Assembly (NCBI RefSeq): GCF_026230105.1
Contig: NC_079478.1
Coordinates: 26,737,653-26,801,652 of the forward strand
DNA from: Diorhabda sublineata
Lineage: Eukaryota > Arthropoda > Insecta > Coleoptera > Chrysomelidae
Direction of reading: 5' to 3'
Length of the DNA stretch: 64,000 nt
How positions within the stretch are numbered: position 1 is the stretch's first letter; each line of letters begins with the position of its first letter. The notes under the pieces are model-generated. The model had not been told where the DNA came from and made no database searches. It saw only the letters and a list, made by a program, of their open reading frames with translations. Position numbers and translations under genes: made by a program. Shown here in pieces: positions 10,272 to 23,169 of this stretch.

Positions 10272-12395
10272 TCTTCTTCTTCTTTCTGCTGTGTATAGGC
10301 ATCATTGCCTGTTTTTCTTCACGTCATTGCCTCTCCTCAGTCACCTGGGAAGTTGTCACTCCATCTTTTCCTAGGTCTTCCAATGCTTCTTTGTCCTGCT
10401 GGTGATTTGTCCCTTGATATTTTCACAATTCGTTCTTCCGTCATACGGTCAATGTGCTCATTCCATTTTATCTTTCTATCCAGTACCCAGTCATTGATAT
10501 TATCTATCCCGCATGTTCGTCTTATGTTTTCACTCCTTTCTCTATCCAGTAGTGTTCTTCCCGCTATTCTTCGAACTATTTTCATTTCTGTAGTCTCCAA
10601 TATCCGTTTCGTTTTAGAGGTCTCAGGTCGGGTCTCTGCTGCATACGATAATATAGGTGTGATTGCGGTCTTGTATATGCGGGCTTTTGCTTCAGTTCGA
10701 ATGTATTTATTTCGCCAGATTGTGTCATTTAGGTATGCTGCTGCTCTTGAGGCTCTTGTAGCTTGGTTTCTTACTTCCGTCTCCACGTCCCCGTGTCCGG
10801 ATATTTCGATCCCAGATATTTAAATTTCATTTCCTGGTGTATTATTTTGTCATCCACCACAAGCTTACATCTGATCGGTGTCTTGGAAGTAACCATTGAT
10901 TTTGTCTTTGCCGCTGATATTATCATATTGAATTTTTTTGCTGTTTTGTTAAATTGGTACAGTAGCCTTTGCAGATCGTCTTCGTTCTCCGCCAACAGTA
11001 CCTCATCGTCTGCATAGCACAGGATTTTGACTTTATTTCCCATTTCGTATCCTCTTAGTTTGCGTACTTGTTTTATGATTTCTTCCATCACTATGTTAAA
11101 TAGGAGCGGACTGAGAGAGTCCCCTTGCCTATTGCCTTATTTTTGCTTGGATTGTATTTTTTGAGTATATATTTTCGATTATTTTAATGACATTGTATGG
11201 TATCTGTCTATCATAAAGAAGGTGTATTATGTCTTTTAATTGTATTCGATCGAAGGCCTTCTGCAAGTCAATGAAACACATGAAGGCTGGTCGATTATAT
11301 TCGATCGATTTTTCCGTTATTTGTTTTATGACAAATATTGTGTCCGTGCAGGATCTTCCCGATCTGAAACCGTGTTGTTCATCTGCTAGTGAGATACATT
11401 CATTTATTTTATTTGTTATTATCTTTGTGGTTAATTTCAGCGTTGTGCATAGTAGATTTATTCCTCTATAATTCTCGAGCATTTTTTTATCTCCCTTTTT
11501 AAATAGTGGAATCGTAATGCTATTTCTCCACTCATCTGGTATTCTGTGTTGGGTAAATATTTTTTTCATTAGGGTTGTTAGTTGTTGGTTTAGCTTCTCT
11601 CCTCCATATTTAAGTAATTCGTTGGCGATGTTATCCGGACCTGGGCTCTTTCTGTTTTTTAGTTTTTAGAGTGCTGTTTCTATATCTTCCTTTTTTATAT
11701 TAGTCTGATCACTTATTACTATCTCTGGTGTATTTGGCTCGGTTTCGATCTCTTCTTCCTCGTATAGTTCCTCTAAATATTTTACCCAAGTATCTCTTTC
11801 TACGTGTCTGGTTCTGATGAGTTCATTTGCTTCTGTTCTCTGATTTCTTATTAATCGCCAGATTTGTTTTTGTAACCCATAGAAGTCGCTTTCCATTCTT
11901 TTGGAGAAGGTTTCCCAGTAGTTGTCTTTCATTTGTCTCATAGTGTTTTTGTATCGTTACGGATTCTCTTGTATTCTTTATATGCTTCTGCCGTTTGTGA
12001 CATGTAGTTTAAGTACGCTTTCTTTTTCTTTTTGCACTGTTCTTTGACCTTGCTGGAGAACCATAATGTTTTGTTCGTTCCTTGTTTTTGTGGTCTTATA
12101 GTCCGAGTTCCAAGCGATTCACTTGCTGCTTCTATGATATTTTCTTTTAATCTCTTCCAACTGTTGTTAATATCATCATTTTCCCTTTTAAACGGTTTTT
12201 ATATAGTTCTTTTATGGTTGTGTCCCACATGGATTCGATGTTTATTTTTTCTGTGTGTGCTCTTGGTTCTCTATTCCTTCCCAGGTTAAGTTTCATTTCG
12301 ATTTTTCCCAGAAGCAAACTGCTAACTCGAGATTTCGACCTCAAGTGCCTAATTTTTGATTTATTTTCATCGACGAAAATTAAACTACAAACAAA
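10272..12395 (-). mobile_element. RTE-like LINE retrotransposon, 5'-truncated
   Basis: Read on the minus strand from 12395: the end of the endonuclease (FVDENKSKIRHLRSK, LLLGKIEMKLN), the linker (INIESMWDTTIKELYKNRL), then the reverse transcriptase: RIPDEWRNSITIPLFKKGDK and NYRGINLLCTTLKL, AFMCFIDLQKAFDRI (11330-11240), RQGDSLSP region, the catalytic ILCYADDEVLLAENEDDL (about 11030-10975), FKYLGSKYPDTG, and the C-terminal KARIYKTAITPILSYAAET, LDRERSENIRRTC, and GRPRKRW. It ends at 10272 with a short GAA-type tail instead of poly(A), as RTE elements do. At least four frame breaks and stops. A related element with the same order of domains is at 53083-55794. It encodes nothing intact now. Confidence 0.85.
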
Positions 12396-12950
12396 ATACG
12401 ATGGTAGGTGTAATAAAGTCATATCTTATTTCACATGTAGGATAGTTTTCCTCAATAAAGATCCATCAAAAATCTCAAAAGTGAAGAAAAAATGCACTCA
12501 TCATAGTTTACCTCTGACCTACTGATTTTGATCATCATTGATTAACAATTGAATATAAAATCTCTGTTTGTTCATTTAACGTCCAACAAGACTACACATC
12601 ACAATTTAACTTTTGCATGTTGCCAATAAAACCTTGACAATCCTAATAAAAACAAGCCAAGTGCTCATAAACCTATTACTGTCGATTTTTAACGAGTTTT
12701 TATTAAAAGATGTTAGACTATTTCTTGAAAGAACTATCTTGCGGATTGGTTTTTGCTATTATTCTTATATCAATTATAATCCAAAAATTATAAAATATAA
12801 AATTATAATACAAAAATAAAAATTACCGGTGATTTCTTCAATTTCTTATTTCTTAGACCTTTTCATATATTAATGCATTTAAATATTGTTGATTTTAGGT
12901 CTATTCTGTTTTAAAATTATTCTTTGAAAATTTTTTAGGGGAAAGTTGAA
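12396..12950. other. intergenic AT-rich DNA
   Basis: No supportable feature. The 12613-12819 open frame is AT-driven and has no recognisable domain. Confidence 0.35.
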
Positions 12951-12954
12951 AATT

Positions 12955-12995
12955 GACGTTTCGATTTTAATTTAAGTCTTCATCTGTCTTTCGAA
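12955..12995 (-). ncRNA. weak hammerhead-like motif
   Basis: The minus strand reads CAGATGAAGACTTAAAT, then TAAAATCGAAACGTC, flanked by GAAAG upstream and CTTTC downstream. This looks like core CTGATGA (one mismatch), a weak stem II, the GAAA box, a minimal stem III and GTC. Sequence of this type is common in repeats; the mismatch at an invariant core base argues against activity. Confidence 0.2.
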
Positions 12996-13034
12996 AATTA
13001 AAAAAAGTAACTAATCAAGAATATTCAGATGCAT

Positions 13035-13770
13035 AACCTATGATTATACATAATCACCACTGAATTTGGTAAATATGATAAATTATTTCATTTGTATTAA
13101 ATTTACCGTTAAGCCCCACCTCGTAATGAGGAATGTGTTGAATATCTTATTGGCAGTGTTCAAAGAGTCGTCAAATTTATAGTTCATATCATTACTTCAT
13201 ATCTGTAAAAGTAATACAGATCTTAAACAGCACCATAAAATATGAATATGAACTAAATTTCATGCTAGAAGATAAGCCTTTTATAACATCAATTTCAACA
13301 CTGATTGTTGATCAAAGAGAGAGCGATTCGTTGGTTGAATTTTGGTATAATAGGAGAATTTTTGTAAGGAATTTTGGTATGTTTGAGTAGGCCCTGATAT
13401 AGGAGTTACTACTCTGCAGGGCTGGGATTGTGGTGGTTTTGTTGGGATGTGTTTATCTAACTACTTCTAGCGGGGTTTTTGACCGAGACAACGAAGTGGG
13501 CGTTGCAAGTAAAAACGGGGTTTTACTGTTTTTGATTTTTTTTTTTTTATATTTCGTGTTTTTTTTGTTTTTTCTTCAATTTAATCTGGGGCGGGCGGGT
13601 ACAGCTGCGGCTGTATTATTCCCCATCGTTTTCTTGAATACTTACTGTTTAGAACTACTTCTGAAATCACGTGGTTGTCATGTGCCAAGCAGTTCCACAA
13701 ACTGAACAAATTTTATAAACTAAACTTATCATATTCAACAAATTCAGTGGTGATTATGTATAATCACTGG
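13035..13770. mobile_element. unclassified element bounded by about 45 bp inverted repeats
   Basis: Bases 13041-13085 and 13722-13765 are near-perfect reverse complements sharing CAAATTCAGTGGTGATTATG. The roughly 640 bases between are unusual for the window: T-runs plus G-rich segments (13400-13510 and 13590-13610). An 91-residue frame at 13430-13705 is low-complexity and has no recognisable domain. The layout suggests a foldback or nonautonomous DNA element, next to the mariner at 13972. Confidence 0.5.
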
Positions 13771-13971
13771 TAATTTTATATAATCACTGAATTTATTACT
13801 TTCACCGTAACATATGAGGATGTATTGATATCTAGTTAGCCTAGACCAGTCCTATGCATAAACAAAATATTGCGTTACCATAGCAACGAACAATAACTTA
13901 TTAGAAGTGTCCTGTGAAGTTTGATGTCAAAAAAGTAAACCAGAGTTACGCAATAAATTAAAAGAAAAAAG

Positions 13972-14850
13972 ATGCCCACCGAAATTGTGAAAATCGAAAA
14001 ATTGGAGTATCGAGCCATCATCAAGTACTTGTATTTAAAAGGGTAAGAGGTAAGCAGATTTACGAAGATATGCTTAATACCCTTGGTGATCAATGTCCTT
14101 CGAATGCGACCGTGAAAAATTGGACAGCAAGCTTGAAAAGAGGTAAATTTTCCATTGAAGACGATGACCGATCGGCAAGGCCAGTTTCTGTGTCAGTCAC
14201 CGAAAATATCGATGCAGTTCATGACATGATTCTATTAGACCGCAGAATTGGGCTTAAACGGATAACTGAAGCACTGAATATTTCATAAGAACGCGTTTAT
14301 CATATAGTTCAGGTCAATTTGTATGTGAGAAAAATTGCTGCAAAAGCAACGCGTTCGATCTGTGCTCGATTTGAAAACGATGTAGGCTTCTTAAACTTAC
14401 TATGGATGAGTCTTGGCTATATTTATAAGATCCAGAAACAAAGCAACAATCGATGGAATGGCGACACTCTTGTTCTCCATGACCTAAAAAATTTCGTGTC
14501 CAAAAATCTGCTAGAAAAGTTCTTGCTTCAGTTTTTTGGGATTACCATGGAGTAATCATGATTGATTTTTTATATGAGGGTAGAATAATAACTGGATATT
14601 ACTATTCGACATTACTGACCACTCTACGGAAAAAAAAATTAAAGAAAAAACACGCGGAAAGTTATCCAAAGGTGATTTGTTTTTGCAGAACAACGACTCT
14701 GCACACAAATCTCTGTTTGCAGAGCAAGAAGAAACAACAAGCACTACAAAGCTTAATAAGGAAAGTGACAGAAGTAAAAAGATATCAGAGAAGAAAGAAA
14801 GGAAGATTCAGGAAAACTTGACTACAACAAATAGCAAAGAAATGGGGAAA
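13972..14850 (+). mobile_element. mariner transposon, transposase pseudogene
   Basis: From an ATG at 13972 the frame reads MPTEIVKIEKLEYRAIIKYL, a frameshift, then the paired helix-turn-helix (MLNTLGDQCPSNATVKNWTA, RSARP, ENIDAVHDMILLDRRIGLKR, ITEALNIS), a stop, VYHIVQVNLYVRKIAAK, the first catalytic-aspartate region (near LLWMSLGYIY, degraded), then GVIMIDFLYEGRIITGYYYS and TTLRKKK, and a frame-shifted FLQNNDSAHKS block carrying the second aspartate. About the normal 345-residue mariner length, but with five or more lesions. Other mariner pieces of related type lie at 34720-35103 and 61500-62345. Confidence 0.85.
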
Positions 14851-14859
14851 ACAATACAG

Positions 14860-16539
14860 TAGATAAATGAAGTAGGAAAGGATCGGAAAAAGTAAAATAA
14901 TGTATGAAAAGAGAATGAAAACTAAGATCTCAATACTCTGACGCTCGAAAGGGCATAAAGAGTAATAGAGAAGAAGAAGTAGAATCTTTGGTGATATTCA
15001 GACGACTAAACAAGCTTTTCACTACTAAGATATCAACACTTACTTAGGTAAAAGGTGATTGTGAGTGTTGATATGTTGTTGTACTAATTCAAATTATTCA
15101 TATTATTTCGTGTACTGAATTTATTCCTAGGTCTTTCACTAATACTTTTGTGAAGATTGTATATTATTCACTTGGATTTGAATACCAAACCATGTAAAGT
15201 ATGTTAATTATACAGATTTTTATCAAAATCATACAAAATTCTAGCCAATTTCCTGACAATTAAGTACCTCCCTGTCTCAAAATCTTCATGAGAAGCTTCT
15301 TATTTACGATTGTAATATCTTCGACTATTTCGAGAAGTTTTCAGTTTATGTGGAGAAATATTACATCCAATTTCATAAAAGGAATACTTTACATCTAAAT
15401 ATAATAAAATATAATGTGGAAGATACAAGATTTAAGTACGAAAATATATTCTTAGATAGATAGCAAAAAGATTATGGGATATTTGACCTTTTTTACTCTA
15501 TACCCGGATGATAGAATTATTATATTATTATAAATTATAGTACTCCATCAACAGTAAAATGGTGAATATCAGGTTTGATATACAGACATTGAATTAATAG
15601 AAAATGACTTGAGAAGAAGTTGAGTAAATAATTTTATAATTATTAATAAATAAGAAATTTTCAAATGGCAAAATAATTCCGTTTCTATTCGTAGAATCAG
15701 TGGCATGCCAACTTATAATCTTGATGTTATACTAAATGCATTTAATGTTTCTGTACGCCAATCTGTATTAGAAAGATATCCTAGTTCAAAATGCGTTTCA
15801 ACAAAATTTAGAACAACGCACATGGGATTGACTACTTTTTAGTGTGTATATACTTTCACTTTAGAGAAATAACTTATCTAAACATGAGTACATGATATAT
15901 TTAAGTAAACAGGTTTAGTCCATCAACGCTTTTCCTTTTTTATTTGCAGGTGTGACAAAATACTTCGCTAATGATATCACCTTCGGTATTATCGAGTAGC
16001 GAGTGAACATAAAAAGAATAATACAGTAATATACAGTATATTGCCAATATAAAATTGTTAGCGTATTATTTGAAACAACTTAAAAATTTCGATAATTCGA
16101 CCTCATTTAGTTTGAGATAAGGTGACTCGTGAGATTTTCAATATTTCTTATATATGTATAGAGAAATATATTAGAGAATTGTGGAGTGGAGACAGATGGC
16201 GTTACTTGTCATAAAGTTAGTGCTGCGAGACGAGTACTAGTAAAAGTAGCAATTAGCGACGATTGAAAGAAAACCGTCTTGATTTGATATTTATAAATAA
16301 ATATTGCATCTATGCCACTCATAGTTAAATAATGCAAGTTAATGACGTAATTACTTGTGCATTATCAGACAATATAATCCATTCAACGACAGCAAACAAC
16401 ACAGAACGAGTTGAACAAAGCATTCAAAATGATCAAATGCGTGAAATATAAAATGAAAACACCTTGGATCTCCCACAAAATATATAATTGAGGTAACACA
16501 CTCTACATCTGGAATTATGGCTACCACATTGTTCCGAAC
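14860..16539. other. intergenic AT-rich DNA
   Basis: No gene or repeat could be supported. Short frames here are AT-driven. Confidence 0.35.
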
Positions 16540-16800
16540 AATGTTCAGCTTCTATGGAATTTTAAAAATACGGTGAAATCACGCGGCGCTTTTCGGGCGA
16601 CGTCTCTCATTTTTCATAAATGGTGGAAATCGTTTGATGTTTATTTGCATATAATTTTTTTAGTAGCAGGCGTTTTATTCTCAGTATTTCTTCTAAATAT
16701 TTCATAGGAGAGTTCGTTTATTTCCTTTGTTTTTGTTCTAGAACTTTTTTTTAGGTATTTAAATGATTTGTGTAAACTCAGTTATTTACTTTCAAATAAA
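16540..16800 (+). repeat. dispersed repeat, copy 2
   Basis: Aligns with the reverse complement of 7330-7665 (see that entry). The two copies are about 75-80 percent identical by eye. The reading frame of the other copy is interrupted here, which argues for noncoding repeat status. Confidence 0.6.
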
Positions 16801-19249
16801 TAATAGTAGTGTAGTTGATAAATAAGAAAAACGTTACAATATTCTGGGATATACGTGGTTCGTTACCTGAAGGGAGGACAAACCTTTAAGGTAGATTGTT
16901 GTTGTGCTATTTAAACCAGGTTACATAAAGCTGTTCAACGAAAACGACTAAGCACGAGTGACGAGTTATCATGATAACATGACAACGCCAGTCCTCATAG
17001 AAAACATCGCAGTAATTGTTGCGAGGTTTCAGTTGATGAATCTGGAGTATTCGAATACAATTCTTGATGTTTGAATGTGACTCAAAAGATACCTTATTTC
17101 TGCCAATATGTGTTAACAAGTTGGCTTTGCGTTATAAGTTATAATTTTTTTTCATAAAACTTTTAGGCTAGGTATTTGTTTAAAGCACTTATTATATTTT
17201 TATTGGTGGCAGCCATGATGCAAAGACAAGAGACACGCGACGTGCAATATTTTGACCTTGCAAGAAATAGCATGCAATTTGTTGCACCATGACAAGCGGC
17301 ATTAACAGTTTCGTACTTGCGAGTAAAATTTGTTTAGGTTTTATCTGTGTAATAGTATGTTTAGGAATATCGCGATAACGATGTTATGAAGAAGCAGTCA
17401 AAATCAAGAAAACCAGAGGCTTTATTGAATAAATTCTTTGAAACAGCTAATTTCTTTAGTTGACTTTTAAGAACACCCCTAATCCAAGTATTCCATTTTA
17501 TAGGTGAGATTCAATGAGCTTGTGAGAGGAATTTTAAAGCTTATGTATAGGATTTCCTCCAACAATTGAAATTTTAATCCTATTATTTGCATGTTTTTTG
17601 AGACTTGTGAATATGTATATTTCGTTTCAAATATCTAAAAAGTGTTATACCTAAATATTCAAGTGATTGGGATATAACCAGTTCAGAATGTTTTGAAATT
17701 GAATTCCGTTTCTGATTTCATAGTTGTGCAACAGCAATGATTAGGCTTGAATATAGAGAAGCTACAGAGGCTAACAGAAATTATGAGAAACAGAAGTCAT
17801 CATGTTTCTCAATATAATCAACATAATACAAGCTCTGAGTCAGAGTCTATTTTATATTTCAGACAGCTTGGATCATTGAATAACTCAGTTTAGTTAATTT
17901 CTTTGATTGCGCAATCCAACCATTATGCGGATTTTTCTATTGTATAAATTTATTGCTTTCTTTCTGTTAATTGAATGAGTTTTGAAATATTCTCTCAACA
18001 TCAATCAGTCATTTATAACCAGGTCCAAAACGTGAATGTGCCATTAATATTGAATTCAATCAACTAATATGGCTAACACTGTCTCTGTATTGGAATATGT
18101 ATCGATTGAATATTTTTCTGCTATTCGCTTTTCTATCTATTTTCATGTATATTTTCTTTGATGATTAGTTTTCTTTCACATGCCATATTCTGAAAATCTT
18201 TAATCTCAACTTATGTTATATTTTGCATGTCCAATACCACATAAACCTAAAAAAATATGAAATTGTTTTTAAGTTGATACACTCGGTAACAGTATTTTTC
18301 CGGAACTCAACTAACGTCAATGTTCCACTTCAAAATGTTTTATTCATCGCAAAGAATACATTTTATTGTCGATTTCACTAATTGCTACTCCTTTTTGTGT
18401 CCCGTCAATCACGATATCGGATCTATTGTTTTTAAAGATACGCAAAGTAAATACATATTCATTTTATGGTAATATACGAATAATCTAGGTAATATGAACT
18501 AATTCACATGAAATATAGGAGAACATCAATTTTTTTATTAGTATATTCACAGTAAATTTACTTAAGTAAATAAACAAGGCAACCATATAGATGTTGAGTT
18601 TTTCTAATAAATTACATTAATTGAATTCGTCGCTGACATATGGAAGTAATAATTAATTATTAAAGCTACGTTGGATTGAAAACAGAAGACAATAAATTTT
18701 TATAATGCCAAAACGAAAATTCTACATAGTTATCTGAAATATCTCTAGGTTGAAAATCTTTTGGTAGGTAAATTTCAAAAATGAAAGTTATCAGCTACGT
18801 GAAATCTGACAGAAATCACTATATTTGCTATTATTATCTGTACCAACATTAATAATGACTAGCTATGTAACTCTATTCATTAAATACGGTTTTCCGTTAT
18901 ATTTCCGATTGGTCGCATGTTCCATATTCCTTGAAGCTTAATCTGCTACTTTACAAAGTAAACGCTCCACGTCTGTAACTTTAAATTTAACATTGTGGCG
19001 AATGAAATTAAGTTTGCGCAAAATTTCATTCATCATGTTGATAATTACGTCGCTTTTATTACAGCAAATATATTGTTGACAAATTATGCGCCGGTGATAA
19101 TACAGTTCTATAGTTGAGCTTTACCAATCCCATGAATAAATATAATTTATAATAGTGGACAATAATGTCATATATTTTTCCAAAAAAAAAAAATATTGAA
19201 ATTATATTGAACAAATAACTTCTATATTTATATACATTGTCTTACAGCT
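16801..19249. other. intergenic AT-rich DNA
   Basis: About 2.4 kb with no convincing gene. The 70-residue minus frame at 16907-17119 has no recognised domain. Confidence 0.35.
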
Positions 19250-19650
19250 TCCTTTACCGCATTCCGCATTTTGTACATCACACTTTTCTATCTATCCACT
19301 TGTTTTCCTGGATAGCTCTGTTTTCCATGAGGGTCTTCCTCGTCCCATTCTATTCTGCGATTGATACTTAAATGCTTTCTTCGGCCACCTGTTCTGCTCC
19401 ATCCTCATCACATGTCCATACCAGAGCAGTTGCTTAGTCTGTTTTCTCTGAAGTCGTATATAATCGACCTGTTCTCCATCGTATATCTTCATTCCGTATA
19501 TGCTCTGTTTTCAATATCCAGCACGATCTTTTTAACTAGTCCACTTCCACAGCCTCTATATTTTTCTACTATCTATCTGTTGGTTGACAGCATTCACATC
19601 CATACGTTAAAATAGGTTCCACTATGACTTTGTATATTGTCATTTTGTGT
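19250..19650 (-). mobile_element. LINE 3'-end relic (RTE-like polymerase C-terminus)
   Basis: On the minus strand: VIVEPILTYGCECCQPTDR, a stop, AVEVD and a basic stretch, then RTEHIRNEDI-like sequence in another frame, then QLLWYGHVMRMEQNRWPKKA and GRGRPSWKTE. YG.E.W, EH.RNE.IR.R, LQWYGHV.RM and a GRGRP motif in this order are the hallmark C-terminal tail of such LINEs. Frameshifts at about 19490 and elsewhere. Truncated upstream of the RT. Confidence 0.75.
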
Positions 19651-22240
19651 TTAATGCTTCCTACTGGCAGATATTCTGTTTTTCAGCATTCTCTATTTCA
19701 ATTCCCATTCTCGCAATTTTGGTATGTGTATATGTATATTTTAAATAATGTACTGCACTCTTGTTCCAAACCTTTCGAATGTAGAAATGGTTCTGATAGG
19801 CTATGTCACAACTTGACTTCACCTTTTGACGAAGATACAAAAATTCTAAAGAAACGTGCTAAATAATTAGACATTCTTCTACGAATTTTTTAAAAACATT
19901 TCCATTGTAATTGCTGCTATGTAGCTGATTGAATAAAGACCTCTCTCAGTGAATTTGAAGGATATAACAAAAATTAGACAATTGAAAACTGGGAATTGAT
20001 TTATATTGATTTTATTCTTAACATGGCCAATTAAAACAGCAAAGATTGAGAGCGTATTTCCATCTTAAACATCTCAATGTTTATAATTTATTTTAAACAA
20101 CATAGATTGTTGATAAAGGCTGGAATTGGTAAAGAAACAACGTGTTTTTGTTCTAAGACGTTGTTTTAATCTCTATTCAAAAGAAATTCATGTAAAGGTA
20201 ACAACTTAAGAGTTCTGTTACATATTTTCTAAATAGAAGATTTATTCAGTTAAGTTTAATCTAATCCGAATATAGTTTCAATATCTTTTATCGTGTGGAT
20301 TTATTGAATTTGTTTACCACCCTATTATATGAAGACTTTTCAATTTATCTTTTGTGTATTCTTGAATCCATCTAATTTCTTGCGGCGGGTGTCTGCAACC
20401 AACAGTTATGCTAAGTTGATCCGAAGTATCTCTTCTCATAAGTATTCTGAATGGACTTAAAATATAATTAGTAGCTACAATATAGGTTTTCACTAACGTG
20501 AGAAAATAATAGAAATATATAGATTTGACTACTCAGCTATATCACCTATTCCCTAACTATAAAATTTTTTATTAAATCTGATGGAAGTGAAGCAAAATTT
20601 GTCAGCGTTGCTTCGACCACATTGTGAAATATTACTGGATTAAATTCCTAAGCATAGTTCTTAAAAAACAAACTTATAACTACAGGCCAGCTTATTTTTT
20701 TAGATATTTCTTTTCTCTCAGATTTTTCTTGGAGCAAATTACAAAATTCATTACATAGATCATTTAAGATGCTAAGGGACCCGAGGAAATCTGCAGAATA
20801 AGAGGAAACAGTAAAATTGGTATTGTGAGTCTCAATTTTGTAAGAAATACGTGTAGAAAACTGGTTTAATATAGTGGTCTCTCATATTGTGTGGTATCAA
20901 AAAATCGTCTGAACGATTTGCACAACGAATGTTGACAAAAGTAAATAAGCAAACTTGAAAATTTATTTGCAGTTATCCTCTAAAGACAGCTCAATTAGAT
21001 TAGATTACGCCAATTCCTGCATTATGTAAGGAAAGTCTGTCATATTTTTCTCATTTTACCCCCAGCTGTTAACTTTTTTCTGACTATGTAGTCGTATGTG
21101 CGCGAAAAATACAAATCCAATGTTTTTAATTATCAGTGTGTAAAGGGTAGAGTAAAGGGATCAGCTTTCGTAGCAACATAAACATTTCCATCAAATTTTC
21201 CAGTGTGAAAAAACTATTTAACTGTTGATAATTAAGTAGTTGCAGAACAATATTTTGTATGTAGTTTCTTTCATTAGCTACGCACCCGTCATAAATCAAA
21301 GGTAAATTGGTTGAATTTGAGAATTAGTTTGGAATTCATAGATCACGTTTCTTTGTTTGTTTGAATTTTGTGAAAGTTTGTTACTTTCAACGATGCACCT
21401 AAACTGTAGAATGGTTTCACTCCCACGATTTTGATTTCAATTATTATATGTTGGAGTAACAAGATTTTTATCAACATATTTTAAAGCTGACTGAAATGCT
21501 TACACTCTAGAAGTATACTTTGAATTATATGGGTTGGCTTATACCTATTTTGAATTCTTTATATACTACAAACTTATATTTATATTAAAATATATATATT
21601 TATTATAAAATATTTTATATTAAAATAAAATTCTTCAAAATTGATAAAGAATCTTTTTTACAAATCAAACGAAACGTTTTTTGAAGATAAAACTAGAATT
21701 TATTCTTTGCATTACAAGTTATATGAATCTTTAAGTTTAATTGAGTACCAAATGATGAGAGTTCTCATCAGTTGATATTCCTGTTTCATTTATTTTAGCA
21801 TTTACTTGAAAATTATAACTTAAGTGCAAAAATTTCTTACAGGAATGAATTTTCTATTCATGTAACTTTTCTCATTTCTGCACAACATTTGTTATGGTGA
21901 ATTTCTGCTTATTTTCAATACTTGTTATGAAATTGAACGTTTCCATCTAAATGTTTCAATTTTTATATTTGGGATAGTGTGATCTTAATAAAAAACTAAT
22001 TTTTTCAAACAACATTTATTTTTATGTACTGTGTGGTGAAGTCGTCGATAGTCAAAGTCATAAGTCACAAAATAAATAGAATAAATATCAATAAATTATT
22101 TTAACAATAACGTCTCCGCATTCGTCAATGGTCAGCTGTCCATAAATAAAATTAGACAATAATAAACATCGACCAAAAAATCGGTCTAAAATATTTGTAC
22201 AAAAATGTGAAAAAATATTATCTAAATACTAAGATGAGAC
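19651..22240. other. intergenic AT-rich DNA
   Basis: About 2.6 kb with no supportable gene. The proximal 200 bases next to 22241 should include the 3' untranslated region of the Osiris gene (minus-strand AATAAA at about 22015-22020 is a possible polyadenylation signal). Confidence 0.35.
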
Positions 22241-23095
22241 TTATTGAGGTTTGTAGGCATTGTATGCGAGATTAGCACCTTCGTTATAAGATCTCTTGTC
22301 CCAGCCGCCTCCGCTGGATTGCCAACCACCGCCACCCCCACTGCCCCCATGTCCTCCTCCAGACTGCCATCCGCTTCCTCCATGACCACCACCACTACCT
22401 CCTTGCTTAGCTGCGAAAATTTTCTTCAGGGCGATAATTCCAGAAAGCAGAAGAGCTATCTTTGCAGTGATCAATGCTTTACCGGCTAATAAAAAGAGAC
22501 CAGCGATAGCTATTGGTATCAAAGCCGCCATTTTCGCGGCTATGCCCATCATCATTCCTCCCATCATTCCTTTCATTCCACCTTTACCACCCATTCCACC
22601 GCCTCCCTTTTTACGACCTGAAACAAAATAATTTCGTTATTTTTCGAATCACATCTTATATCAAAACCAATGCGAATTGTTTTAATTACCTTCCTCGATG
22701 AGATCAGCAGCCTGAATTTTTGGAAGGGCTACTTCAATTGATCTTGATGATACGAAGCGGCTAGCCTTGTCTAGAAGCATTTTAGTGAGAGCTGCATCTT
22801 TAGCATCAGAAGCTCTCGGAAGTGTGTTGTCTAGCTGGTCTTCTGTAACAGCTGGTCCTTCAATAGATGCATCAGGCACTTTTTGGACAGTGACTCCATC
22901 GGCTAAGTTTAATTTATCCATACGGCTTATTCTATCCAAAAAAGTAATAGCTTTTTTCTTTAGACACGCTGAAAATCCCTCGGCTTTCGTACAGTCATCA
23001 TAAATTTTAAGCGCTAGTCGAACTCCGGTATTTTCAAAATTGTCCTGTGCGTAAGCACCAATCACAAAAAACAGCACTAACACTAATTTTCTCAT
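22241..23095 (-). CDS. Osiris family protein (DUF1676), two exons, complete
   Basis: Exons 23095-22690 and 22617-22241, joined in phase 1 over a 72 bp intron with GTAATT donor and TTTCAG acceptor; product 260 residues. The start is the ATG at 23095 in an AACAATG context, directly giving a signal peptide (MRKLVLVLFFVIGAYAQ). Exon 1 holds the Osiris two-cysteine segment (DDCTKAEGFSACLKKKAITF, LDR, LNLADGVTV). Exon 2 opens with basic RKKGGGG, then Met/Gly-rich sequence, the diagnostic hydrophobic block (LIPIAIAGLFLLAGKALITA, KIALLLSGIIALKKIF), and a Gly/Ser/Trp/His-rich tail ending SYNEGANLAYNAYKPQ. Osiris proteins are linked to cuticle formation and endomembrane traffic in insects; their molecular activity is unsettled. 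Same strand as the Osiris genes at 2 and 49 kb. No lesions: likely functional. The ortholog number is not assigned. Confidence 0.95.
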
Positions 23096-23128
23096 TGTTC
23101 CCTGATGCACTCGTGATAGACGAAAACG

Positions 23129-23166
23129 AACTGATAGTCTCACCAATCTTTGTTCCCTATTTTATA
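23129..23166 (-). promoter_or_regulatory. TATA box and initiator of the 22 kb Osiris gene
   Basis: Minus-strand TATAAAATA lies at 23166-23158 and an arthropod-type initiator ATCAGTT at 23135-23129, with the putative +1 adenine at 23132, about 34 bases below the TATA start. This predicts a 37-nucleotide 5' leader before the ATG at 23095. Spacing fits a TATA/Inr core promoter, as expected for a strongly staged cuticle-related gene. Inferred from sequence only. Confidence 0.65.
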
Positions 23167-23169
23167 CCA

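Noticed and set aside
10305..10823. 172-residue plus-strand frame
   Set aside because: Antisense shadow of the RTE-like polymerase C-terminus, which has diagnostic motifs on the minus strand.
22767..23003. Plus-strand frame over Osiris exon 1
   Set aside because: Shadow of the well-supported minus-strand coding exon.
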